Assembly: GCF_038957035.1 (NCBI RefSeq)
Contig: NZ_CP152412.1
Location: 2,476,501 to 2,540,500, forward strand
Source of the DNA: Bradyrhizobium sp. B097
GTDB lineage: Bacteria; Pseudomonadota; Alphaproteobacteria; Rhizobiales; Xanthobacteraceae
Direction of reading: 5' to 3'
DNA: 64,000 nucleotides
Both the position numbers and the translations under genes were made by a program. Shown one piece after another: positions 34,372-42,516 of the stretch. The notes under the pieces are model-generated. The model was given only the letters and a program-made list of their open reading frames with translations, was not told where the DNA came from and ran no database searches. How positions within the stretch are numbered: the stretch's first letter is position 1; each line of letters opens with the position of its first letter.

Positions 34372-35744
34372 CACGCCGTCTCCCCCGCGGCGTGCTCTAA
34401 CAGCCTGCGCCACTCGCGATAACCGGGGTGGAAATTCGTCTCGCCGCCAAAGCTGGTGGGGCCGAACGACCATTCGGACGGGGTTATGCCGAGCTCGCGC
34501 GTATGCGCGCTCTCGCCGTGGCCGACCTCCGCGACGCCGCGCAGATAGCCTTGCGTCGGCGCGGCTGATGCCGCGTCGTAGCCGGTCTGGCAGAACTCAT
34601 ACATGACGTTATCGTCCGAGCTCGCGAGCCCGGACGCGTTGAAGAAGTCTTCGTAGTTGCGAATACGAAGCGTGCGCGCCGCGGCGCTTTCGCCGACCGG
34701 AGCGAGACAATGCGACACCATCTCGGTCTTGTCGGGTGCCAGCGGCCGCCAGGTCCGCACCTGCGCCGACAGGATGTCGATGACCTGCAGGTTCGGAAAA
34801 ATCGTGAGGTTGCGTTGCCGAAGCATCCACTTGGCGCGGGTGCTGCCGACGCGTTGCCGCACGGCATCGAGACGCGCCGGGTCCATGCCGAGCGGACGAC
34901 CATAGAGCTGCGTCCGTTTGATCGACCAGTTGACGGCATGGCCATAGTCGAAGCTGAAGCTGCCTTGCCCTTCCTGCTCGCCTTCCGGCTCAACCGTGAA
35001 ACCGGCGTCCGGTCCGGCGGTGGCGTTGCGCTTCTTCAGGATGTCGACGTAGGAGCTATGGGTGGTCGCGAAATGATAGTAGTCGAGGCCGTTCTCGAAC
35101 TGCAGCTTCCAGTTTGCATCGAACGTATACGTGCTGGCGCCCGGCACGAACTCGACTTCACCGCTGTCGCTCTGATCGATGATGAGATCGAGGAAGGCGC
35201 GGGTGTCGCCGAGAAACTCCTCCAGTTGCGGAACGTCGGCCGAGAGGCTTGCGAACAGGAATCCGCGATACGAGCCAAGCCGGGCGACCGGGAGCAGGTC
35301 GTGATTCCGGTTCGAGAAGGACGGCGGATACTGCCCGCTCGCTTCCTCTGTCACCGAGATGTTGCGTCCGCTCGAATCGTAGGCCCAGCCATGATAGCGG
35401 CAGACATGGAATTTCTGCCGTCCCTGCTTGAAGGGGCAGACGATCGTTCCGCGATGCCGGCAGGTGTTGAGGAATGCGCCGACCTTGCCGTCGGTGCTCC
35501 GCATCACGAGAATTGGATGCCGGCCGATATGGGTGGTGACGAAGTCGTTGGGCCGGGCGATCTGGGATTCCAGGCCGATGAAATTCCACGTGGCCTCGAA
35601 GATATGCCGGAGCTCGGCGTCGAACACGTCAGGATCGCTGAAGATCCGGCGATCGACTTCGAAGACGCGTTCGCTGGGGCGGTCGTCAATCAGCCGGGAA
35701 ATCTCCCGCAGTCGTGCCGCGTGGTTCTGCGAAGCAGCATTCAT
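34371..35744 (-). CDS. Ring-hydroxylating oxygenase alpha subunit, 457 aa
   Basis: Catalytic subunit that adds oxygen to an aromatic acid. The Rieske domain ligands Cys95, His97, Cys115 and His118 are visible (TCRHRG, CRYHGW). The mononuclear iron ligands His224 and His229 lie in DYYHFATTHS, preceded by the bridging Asp221. Start ATG 35744 follows AGGGAGGACGTG. Length and motifs fit BenA/AntA-like enzymes. It heads the operon alpha-beta-ferredoxin-MFS-MarR. No ring-cleavage gene is in this operon. Confidence 0.9.
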   Translation of the reverse strand: MNAASQNHAARLREISRLIDDRPSERVFEVDRRIFSDPDVFDAELRHIFEATWNFIGLESQIARPNDFVTTHIGRHPILVMRSTDGKVGAFLNTCRHRGTIVCPFKQGRQKFHVCRYHGWAYDSSGRNISVTEEASGQYPPSFSNRNHDLLPVARLGSYRGFLFASLSADVPQLEEFLGDTRAFLDLIIDQSDSGEVEFVPGASTYTFDANWKLQFENGLDYYHFATTHSSYVDILKKRNATAGPDAGFTVEPEGEQEGQGSFSFDYGHAVNWSIKRTQLYGRPLGMDPARLDAVRQRVGSTRAKWMLRQRNLTIFPNLQVIDILSAQVRTWRPLAPDKTEMVSHCLAPVGESAAARTLRIRNYEDFFNASGLASSDDNVMYEFCQTGYDAASAAPTQGYLRGVAEVGHGESAHTRELGITPSEWSFGPTSFGGETNFHPGYREWRRLLEHAAGETA

Positions 35745-35879
35745 CACGTCCTCCCTTCGACTTACCGCCGGCTGCGCAAGGCGACCCACAAGGTCGCCTG
35801 CAAAGCCATGGCCGTTTCACGGCTCTCGTCCGTCCACGGCGGGAACAGCCGGCTTGATCGCCAATCTTGGAATGACTCT

Positions 35880-35899
35880 ATAGTTGTCATGACAACTAT
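35880..35899. promoter_or_regulatory. Perfect 20-bp palindrome, probable MarR operator
   Basis: ATAGTTGTCATGACAACTAT equals its own reverse complement. It lies about 136 bases upstream of the oxygenase alpha start, in the 302-base gap between that gene and the LysR gene at 36047. Length and symmetry fit MarR-family sites, and the operon ends in a marR gene. I see no other feature in the gap. Confidence 0.7.
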
Positions 35900-36046
35900 C
35901 GTCAAGACGATTGGTTGACCGGACAGCCGGAGTGAGACGCGGTGGGCCAGGCCGGCCGTCTGGAACGGGCGGCGGGATGCAGCGAATGGGGGCTGCGCAG
36001 GGCACCAGCGCGGAACGAGCAGATCGTTTGGAGGGGAATGACGCGC

Positions 36047-36943
36047 TCAGGTCTTGCGTGCCGGCGCGGTCAGGATGATTCCCTCATCGATCAGGGCGCG
36101 GCAGATCTTCTTCAAGGTTGCAATCGCTTCACGCGTTGCCCGGCTGACCGGCCGTCCACGCGGCAATGCCAGGACGCGGTCGGCGCGCATCCACGGCAAC
36201 AGCGCCGCCGATAGCGCACCGGCAGCCACTTCCTGGTGAATGCCGGAGAAGGGCAGCAGTGCATAGCCGAGGCCCGCGGCCACCATGCGCTTCATCGGGG
36301 TGCTGTTGTCGACCCGTACCGCGCAGAGCATCGTCGGCGGGAAGGGGTTGCGGCTGAGCGGACCCACGGCGGATGGCAGGGCGTCGAACTCCTTGCGGGT
36401 CAGTCTGCCACGCTTCAGCAGCGGATCGCGCGATGGCCCGATCAGGAACACCTGTTCGACCATGAGCAGTTCATAGTCGAGATGGTCGTTGGGGGACGGC
36501 GTCGTCACGATCGCCAGATCGAGCTCACCGCGCAGCAGGCGTTCGGATGCGTTTTCCGTCAGGCCCTCGCTGAGCTCGAGCCGCACGCGTGGAAATTGCT
36601 TCACGAATGTCTGGGCAAGCGGCGGGTAGAGGATATCGCCGAGGCTTGGCGGCGCGCCGATCCGGACCGTACCGGTGGGCTCCCGATTTTCCGTGCGCAC
36701 CTCGGCCTTGATGTCGTCGATCATTCCAAGCAGCCAGCGCCCGCGCGCGAGCAGCACCTTGCCGGATTCCGTGACCGAGACACCGCGCGCGCCGCGTTCA
36801 AGCAAGGCGCCGCCTAACTCGTCTTCAAGCTCCTTGACGTGGCGGCTGAGTGCCGACTGGGCGACGTTCAGCGTGCTCGCCGCGGCGGCAAAGCCGCCAC
36901 GCTCGGCGACGGCAACGAAATAGCGGATCTGCCGCAGGTCCAT
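36047..36943 (-). CDS. LysR-family regulator, 298 aa
   Basis: The N-terminal winged helix-turn-helix starts MDLRQIRYFVAVAERGGFAAAASTLNVAQSALSRHVKELEDEL, followed by the effector domain (GTVRIGAPPSLGDILYPPLAQTFVKQFPRVRLEL). It is of the CatR/NAC-like group. ATG 36943 is chosen: GGAG lies 9 bases upstream, and the earlier ATG (36958) sits inside the operator-like dyad. It is divergent from the flavin monooxygenase operon that starts at 37055, its probable target. Confidence 0.87.
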   Translation of the reverse strand: MDLRQIRYFVAVAERGGFAAAASTLNVAQSALSRHVKELEDELGGALLERGARGVSVTESGKVLLARGRWLLGMIDDIKAEVRTENREPTGTVRIGAPPSLGDILYPPLAQTFVKQFPRVRLELSEGLTENASERLLRGELDLAIVTTPSPNDHLDYELLMVEQVFLIGPSRDPLLKRGRLTRKEFDALPSAVGPLSRNPFPPTMLCAVRVDNSTPMKRMVAAGLGYALLPFSGIHQEVAAGALSAALLPWMRADRVLALPRGRPVSRATREAIATLKKICRALIDEGIILTAPARKT

Positions 36944-36956
36944 GACGGGGCGCTCC

Positions 36957-36971
36957 ATCTCAAATCGAGAT
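36957..36971. promoter_or_regulatory. LysR-box candidate between LysR gene and monooxygenase operon
   Basis: ATCTCAAATCGAGAT is a 5-bp dyad with a 5-base centre and holds a T-N11-A core. It lies 14 bases upstream of the preferred lysR start and about 85 bases upstream of the divergent monooxygenase start. A further TGAGAT at 36997-37002 could be a half site. Confidence 0.5.
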
Positions 36972-37054
36972 GGATACCATATCAAACATATTCTTGTGAG
37001 ATACCAAAAAAGGAGCAGTCTCTTTCGCAACGATCAAACGGAGGAGAGACGAGG

Positions 37055-38674
37055 ATGGGCATCGCCACCGATGAGGCACGCCAGACGTCCGTATTCATCG
37101 CCGGCGGCGGGCCGGTCGGCCTTGCGATGTCATTGCTGCTCGATCGCTTCGGCATCGACTGCGTCGTGGTCGAGAAGAGCCCGACGACAACAGATCATCC
37201 CAAGTCGCGCGGCTGCTGGGTCCGCACCATGGAGATCTTCCGGCAGTGGGGGATCGAGCAGGCGATCCGCGAGCGCGGCCTGCAGGACAACTCCGACATG
37301 TTCGTGTTCCTCGACAGCATCGCCGGTCACGAGTTCGGCCGCACCCGTCCCGAGCCGAATGTCGGACATACGCCCGCCTGGAAGAGCCTGGTCGCCCAGG
37401 ATGCCGTCGAGGAGGAAATCCTGCGCGTGGTCGAGAAGTCCAAGCACGCCACGGTCCTGTTCAACACAGCCTGTGAATCGTTCGAGGAGACCAACAGCGG
37501 TGTCAACGTCACGACGCGTTGCGAAAAGACCGGCGAGGTGACGCAATGGACGGCGACCTATCTGATCGCCGCCGATGGCGCAGGCAGCCAGACGCGGCGC
37601 AGCGCCGGGATCGAGATGGTCGGGCCCTCCACGCTGGCGGTGATGTCGAATGAGTATTGGCGGGCCGATCTGTCGCGGCTGCCGATCGCACGCGAGGCGG
37701 CCGGTTTCATCATCGTCCCGGACAGGCCCGATCTGCCGCGCGCCGCCATTTTGAACACCAATGGCCGGGATCGCTGGCTGACCGTGACGCAAATTGGCCT
37801 GACCAAGGACGATCGCGAGCGGCCGTGGACCGACCAGGAATTCATCGAGATCGCGCGCGGCCATGTCGGCATTCCGGACCTCGACGTCACGCTTCTCAAC
37901 CGTTCGATCTGGCGCGTCAGCATGCAGGTGGCCGAGACCTTTCGAAAGGGCCGGGTGTTTCTGGTCGGCGACTGCGCGCACCGCTTTCCGCCGACCGGCG
38001 GCTTCGGCCTGAACTCCGGCGTGCAGGACGCGCATAATCTCGCCTGGAAGCTCGCCTTCGTGTTGAAGGGACTCGCGGACGAAAAGCTGCTCGACAGCTA
38101 TTCCAGCGAGCGCCGCCCGATCGCGCAGTCCAATGCCAATTTCAGCTACGGGAACAGATTGCGATTTGGGCTGACCGACGACGCCGTGCGATCGCGCAAT
38201 CCGGACCGGATCAGGTTCTGGATCAACGATATGGACAATCATCTGCACAGCATCGGGCAAAACCTCGGACACAATTACGAGGAGGGCGCGGTGATCCCGG
38301 ATGGCACCGTCGCGAAGGCGCTGAACTCACGCTACTACACGCCGACCGATCGCCCCGGCGCGCGCTTTCCGCACATGTGGCTCGAGCCTTCGCGCAAGAC
38401 ATCGACGCTCGACTGGTTCGACAAGGAATTCACGGTCGTCACCGGTCCGCTCGGCAGCGATTGGCTCGAGGCAGGGAAGCAGGTATCGGAGAAGACCGGC
38501 CTGCCGCTCTCGTTGAAACAGTTGCCGTCAGCCGACCCGGCGGACGGATTCCAGCTCGGCATGCGCGGCGCCGTGCTGGTGCGCCCTGACGGACACGTGG
38601 CGTGGCGGATGCCGTGGGTGCCGTCGGATCCGGCGAAGGAATTGGCCGGCGCGCTCTCGACGTTGCTGCATTAG
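37055..38674 (+). CDS. FAD-dependent aromatic monooxygenase (PheA/TfdB/MhpA family), 539 aa
   Basis: Class A flavoprotein hydroxylase. The FAD motif GGGPVGLAMSLLLDRFGIDCVVVEK lies at residues 11-35, the family DG motif as LIAADGAGSQTRR, and the second FAD motif as VFLVGDCAHRFPPTGGFGLNSGVQDAHNLAWKLA. The C-terminal 150 residues form a thioredoxin-like domain without catalytic cysteines, as in phenol hydroxylases. Start ATG 37055 has GAGGAG nearby. Likely reaction: NAD(P)H-dependent ring hydroxylation of a phenolic acid. It is first in an operon with a hydrolase, an MFS importer and an M24 protein. Confidence 0.88.
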   Translation: MGIATDEARQTSVFIAGGGPVGLAMSLLLDRFGIDCVVVEKSPTTTDHPKSRGCWVRTMEIFRQWGIEQAIRERGLQDNSDMFVFLDSIAGHEFGRTRPEPNVGHTPAWKSLVAQDAVEEEILRVVEKSKHATVLFNTACESFEETNSGVNVTTRCEKTGEVTQWTATYLIAADGAGSQTRRSAGIEMVGPSTLAVMSNEYWRADLSRLPIAREAAGFIIVPDRPDLPRAAILNTNGRDRWLTVTQIGLTKDDRERPWTDQEFIEIARGHVGIPDLDVTLLNRSIWRVSMQVAETFRKGRVFLVGDCAHRFPPTGGFGLNSGVQDAHNLAWKLAFVLKGLADEKLLDSYSSERRPIAQSNANFSYGNRLRFGLTDDAVRSRNPDRIRFWINDMDNHLHSIGQNLGHNYEEGAVIPDGTVAKALNSRYYTPTDRPGARFPHMWLEPSRKTSTLDWFDKEFTVVTGPLGSDWLEAGKQVSEKTGLPLSLKQLPSADPADGFQLGMRGAVLVRPDGHVAWRMPWVPSDPAKELAGALSTLLH

Positions 38675-38685
38675 CGGAGGCTCCC

Positions 38686-39477
38686 ATGCAATCGTTCGAA
38701 TCTGACGGCGTCGTTACGGCGTTCGAGAAGAGCGGACGCGGCGAGCCGATCGTGCTGCTGCATGGCGGCGAGGCCGATCATTCGATGTTTGACGGCCTTG
38801 CGCCCGCGCTGGCGACAAACTTCACCGTGATCGCTTATGACCAGCGCGATTCCGGCGCCACCAGGAATCCTCCGTCGTCCTATTCGCTGGCCGACCTGGC
38901 TGACGATGCCGCGGCCCTGATCAGGGGGCTCGGCTACGATCGTGTCCATGTCTTCGGGACCTCGCTGGGCGGCCAGATCGCGCAGGTGCTGGCGGCCCGC
39001 CATCCCGGCCGCATCGATCGCCTGATCCTGAGCAGCACCTGGAAGGTCAACAGGAGCCCGCTGGACGTCAATGCGGATGTCTTCCGCACACTCGCGTCGT
39101 ACCGCGCGGACACCGCAGGCAACGCGCCGAGGATCGCGGAGTTCTTCTTCCCGCCGGACTATCTGCGCGCGCGGCCCGAGTTGATTGACATCTTTCGTGG
39201 CTCGAACCGCGAAGACGGCCAGAAGGCGCGACGCGGCGCCTTGCTCGCGCAGCCTGTCGCCGCCGATCTGACGGGCTTTGATCGCCCGACGCTGCTGCTG
39301 GCGGGTGCCGACGACCGATTGATCCCGAATGCCGAGACATTTGCGCTCGCCCGCGATCTTGCATGCGTCGAGACCAAGACCATCGCGAACGTCGGCCATG
39401 TCGCATCGATCCAGGCTCCCGAGCGGGTGGCGGAGGCGGTGACGGCATTTCTGAATTCAAAAAAGAAGGCGGCTTGA
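38686..39477 (+). CDS. Alpha/beta hydrolase, 263 aa
   Basis: Cytoplasmic hydrolase. The oxyanion segment is VLLHGGEADHSMFDGL, and the nucleophile elbow is VFGTSLGGQIAQVL (Gly-Thr-Ser-Leu-Gly). The acid is likely in LLAGADDRLIP, and the catalytic His lies in NVGHVASIQAPE. Length and form resemble 3-oxoadipate enol-lactonase and meta-cleavage hydrolases, which suits its position 11 bases after the aromatic monooxygenase. Reaction not determined. Confidence 0.87.
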   Translation: MQSFESDGVVTAFEKSGRGEPIVLLHGGEADHSMFDGLAPALATNFTVIAYDQRDSGATRNPPSSYSLADLADDAAALIRGLGYDRVHVFGTSLGGQIAQVLAARHPGRIDRLILSSTWKVNRSPLDVNADVFRTLASYRADTAGNAPRIAEFFFPPDYLRARPELIDIFRGSNREDGQKARRGALLAQPVAADLTGFDRPTLLLAGADDRLIPNAETFALARDLACVETKTIANVGHVASIQAPERVAEAVTAFLNSKKKAA

Positions 39478-39495
39478 CAACAACAGGGGGAGACC

Positions 39496-40914
39496 ATGGC
39501 TGACCAAGCGAGCGCTGTGCCGTTCGACGAAGTGCCGGTGACGACGCGCTATTGGCTATCGATCATCATCTTCGCCATCTCCGGCGTGGTGGATTTCTTC
39601 GATTTCTTTGTGGTCGGGTTTCTGGTCTCGGTGCTGGCGCCGAAATGGCACCTGACGTTCGGCCAGACCTCGATCATGCTGATGAGCGCCGGCATCGGGG
39701 CGATGCTCGGGGCGTTCGCCGCGGGCGTCCTCGCCGATCGCTTCGGGCGCAAGCCGCTGGCGGTTGCCGGCGTTCTGCTTTGCGGCCTCACCTCGGGCGC
39801 GATCGCGTTCATTCCGGAGGACGGCTGGGTTGCGTTTGCGATCCTGCGCTTTTTCGTCGGCGTCGGCCTTGCCGCGGGCGCGGCGGCGGCGGTTCCTGCC
39901 ATCGTCGAATTCGCGCCGACCCGCCATCGCACATTGGTTACGAGCCTCGTGGTGGTTCCGGTCGCCTTCGGCGTGCTGTCGGCGTCGGTGACGGCGAGTT
40001 TCCTGTTGCCGCTGGTCGGTTGGCGCGGTCTGGCGGCGGTCGGATTCCTGCCGATCATCCTCGCAATTCTGACCATGATCATCATGCCGGAATCGCCGCG
40101 CTGGTTGATCAGCAAGGGCCGCGTGCGTGAGGCGCAGTCGAATATCCGAAAGCTCTATCAGGTCGGCGGCGAGTCGTTTGTCCTGCCCACGCTGCCGCCG
40201 GCGAACCCGGCGACATTTGCCGATCTGTTTGCCGAGCAGCGACGGTTCTGGCTGACAGTCCTGATCTGGTTCGGCGCCAGCACGGCGAATTACGGTGTCT
40301 TCCTGTGGGGGCCGACGATCGTGGCGCTGCTGCTTGGCGTCGCGCCCCAGGATGCGGCCAAGATGTTCATCTATGTCAGCCTCGCCGGCGTCGTTGGCCG
40401 GACCGGCTTTGCCTTTCTTGCCCATCGCATCGGCCGCAAGCCGTGCGGCCAGTTGATGGGCTATGGCACCGCGATCTCGCTGGCGCTGGCCGCCTATTTT
40501 CACAACGACTTTGCCGGCTCGGTACCGTTGTTCCTGGTCTTCCTGACCATCGGCGCCCTGTTCTTCGACGGTGGATTTTCGAACATCGGGCCCTATCCCG
40601 CGGAAATCTTTCCGGTCCAGCTGTCGGGGCGCGCGGTCGGCCTTGCCCAGCTCTCGAACGGGATCGGCAAGATCGTAGGTCCCTTGTGTCTCGCATTGAT
40701 CGCCGGCGCAGACAATCTCGTGCATCCAAGTGCGACGGCCGCGGCGGTGATGCCGGCGTTTTGCTTTCTTGCCGGCGCCGGCCTCTTGATCGGGCTTGCC
40801 TTCACGTTTCTCGGCGTCGAGCCGCATGGGCGCCCGGTGGCCCTGTTTGGCGAGAACGCGGGCGCGAGCGCAGCACCGAACGCGCTGGCCGCAAAACCGG
40901 CAACGGGACAGTAA
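39496..40914 (+). CDS. MFS transporter, aromatic acid:H+ symporter-like, 472 aa
   Basis: Inner-membrane symporter with about twelve hydrophobic segments. It shows sugar-porter/AAHS-type motifs: DFFDFFVVGFLVSVLAPKWHLTF in TM1, GVLADRFGRKPLAV in the TM2-3 loop and PESPRWLISKGRVREAQ at the centre. Start ATG 39496 follows AGGGGGAGACC. In an operon with the flavin hydroxylase, it probably takes up the phenolic or carboxylic substrate. It is distinct from the ACS-type MFS of the dioxygenase operon. Confidence 0.88.
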   Translation: MADQASAVPFDEVPVTTRYWLSIIIFAISGVVDFFDFFVVGFLVSVLAPKWHLTFGQTSIMLMSAGIGAMLGAFAAGVLADRFGRKPLAVAGVLLCGLTSGAIAFIPEDGWVAFAILRFFVGVGLAAGAAAAVPAIVEFAPTRHRTLVTSLVVVPVAFGVLSASVTASFLLPLVGWRGLAAVGFLPIILAILTMIIMPESPRWLISKGRVREAQSNIRKLYQVGGESFVLPTLPPANPATFADLFAEQRRFWLTVLIWFGASTANYGVFLWGPTIVALLLGVAPQDAAKMFIYVSLAGVVGRTGFAFLAHRIGRKPCGQLMGYGTAISLALAAYFHNDFAGSVPLFLVFLTIGALFFDGGFSNIGPYPAEIFPVQLSGRAVGLAQLSNGIGKIVGPLCLALIAGADNLVHPSATAAAVMPAFCFLAGAGLLIGLAFTFLGVEPHGRPVALFGENAGASAAPNALAAKPATGQ

Positions 40915-40932
40915 AGGACGAAAGGGCATACC

Positions 40933-42123
40933 ATGGATCATGCGCTCGACACGATCGCAACGGCGGCGCCGTTCGATACTGCAAAGCTCGATCGGCTGAT
41001 GGATGAGGCGGGGCTCGACATCCTGATCGTGACCTCGCGTCACAACGTGCAGTATTTGCTCGGTGGATATCGCTTCTTCTTCTTTGACGTCATGGAGGCG
41101 ATCGGCACCAGCCGCTATCTGCCGGTGTTTGTCTATCAGAAGGGAAACCCGGAAAATTCCGCATACATCGGTAACCGGATGGAAAAGTTCGAGCACGCGC
41201 TCGGACGGATATCGGCGCCGATCGTCAAAGCGGACGCATGGGGGACGATCGATGCGATCGGCCTCGCGATTGAACATGTGAGAAAACTCGGGGGCTCGGC
41301 CAGGCGCGTCGGCATCGAGGCAGGATTCCTGCCGGCCGATGCCAGGGATCATCTGCGTGCCGGGCTTGGCGATGTGGAACTCCGTGAAGCCCATTTCACG
41401 CTGGAGCGGCTTCGCGCCGTCAAGTCACCGGCCGAACTGGATCTCATCAGAGAGGCTTCCGAACGGGTCGTCGATGCGATGATGACCACGTTCAAGGGCT
41501 GCACGCCGGGCATGACCAAGAACGATGTCGTCGCTCGTTTGCGCCGCGAGGAGCAGGAACGCGATCTCGTCTTCGAATATTGCCTGATCGCCGCAGGCAA
41601 CAGCCATAACCGCGCGCCGTCGAACCAGCGTCTTGCGGAGGGCGACGTGATCTCGATCGATTCCGGCGGAAACTACCGGGGCTATATCGGCGACCTCAGC
41701 CGCATGGGTATTTTGGGTGAGCCCGACAGCGAGCTGCGCGAGTTGCTGCAACAGGTCGAGGAGATCCAGCAAGTGGCGCGGCGCGCGATCCGGCCCGGTG
41801 CCTTGGGTGGCGACATCATTGCGGCGGGCGAGGCGGCCGTCAAAGCCTCTCCACATCGCGCCGTGCTCGACTTCACCGCACACGGCATCGGGCTTGTCAG
41901 CCACGAAGCGCCGCGCCTCACCGCGACCGGCCCGGTACCTTACGCGCCCTATGACGCCGACCGGCCGCTCGAATGCGGGATGGTGATCTCGATCGAAACC
42001 GCGCTGCTGCATCCAACGCGCGGCTACATCAAGCTCGAGGACACGCTGCTCGTCTCCGAGGTGGGCTGGGAAGCGCCCGGTGACCACGGCAGGGGGTGGA
42101 ATTCGTCGCGTCTCAGGGCGTGA
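40933..42123 (+). CDS. M24-family (Xaa-Pro peptidase/creatinase-like) hydrolase, 396 aa
   Basis: Pita-bread-fold protein. The N-terminal creatinase-like domain (LDRLMDEAGLDILIVTSRHNVQYLLGGYRF) is followed by the catalytic domain. Candidate metal ligands are the Asp in ISIDSGG, the Asp in GDLSRMG, the His in FTAHGIGL, the Glu in VISIETAL and the Glu in IKLEDTLLV. It could be a dipeptidase or a C-N/C-S hydrolase, as some M24 members are not peptidases. Being last in an aromatic operon favours a catabolic role on a conjugated substrate, which is inference. Confidence 0.82.
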   Translation: MDHALDTIATAAPFDTAKLDRLMDEAGLDILIVTSRHNVQYLLGGYRFFFFDVMEAIGTSRYLPVFVYQKGNPENSAYIGNRMEKFEHALGRISAPIVKADAWGTIDAIGLAIEHVRKLGGSARRVGIEAGFLPADARDHLRAGLGDVELREAHFTLERLRAVKSPAELDLIREASERVVDAMMTTFKGCTPGMTKNDVVARLRREEQERDLVFEYCLIAAGNSHNRAPSNQRLAEGDVISIDSGGNYRGYIGDLSRMGILGEPDSELRELLQQVEEIQQVARRAIRPGALGGDIIAAGEAAVKASPHRAVLDFTAHGIGLVSHEAPRLTATGPVPYAPYDADRPLECGMVISIETALLHPTRGYIKLEDTLLVSEVGWEAPGDHGRGWNSSRLRA

Positions 42124-42224
42124 AGCGGTCAACGCCAGGGCGGAATTTTTTGGCTGGGTCACCGATTCAGCTGCGGTGCCGGAGGCGCTCGTTGGCGAAT
42201 TTCGGAATACTAGAAATGTATCCC

Positions 42225-42320
42225 TGAGTTGCCCGACGTGTCAAGTCGCCCGGTCCGACGCCGGGCGCCGCCGGCTACTTTGCATGGGGTTGTTTTCGAC
42301 ATTTTGGCAGCGCCCCCCGG
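42225..42320. repeat. Possible copy of a dispersed rhizobial repeat
   Basis: The 393-base gap 42124-42516 contains TTGCCCGACGTGTCAAGTCG, a small GC dyad (CCGGTCCGACGCCGG) and CTACTTTGCATGGGGTTGTT. I recall these phrases recurring in intergenic DNA of Bradyrhizobium genomes. Only one copy is in this window, so repeat status rests on memory. Open frames across the gap look non-coding, and I see nothing else there. Confidence 0.35.
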
Positions 42321-42516
42321 CGACGGCCGAGATGACTTCATATGCGCTCGGCCAGGCGATTGATCCGGCGGTCTTGGCTTCACTCCAGTCTCCGGTCATG
42401 CGAAGGTTCGAGCTGGATGCAGCGGCCGGCTCCCAGCCGTCTGCTCGCCAGGTCGGCGCCGACGATGGGCAGGTGCAACCGATATGGATTGCCGCCCCAT
42501 CGACAGAAGCGACCCG

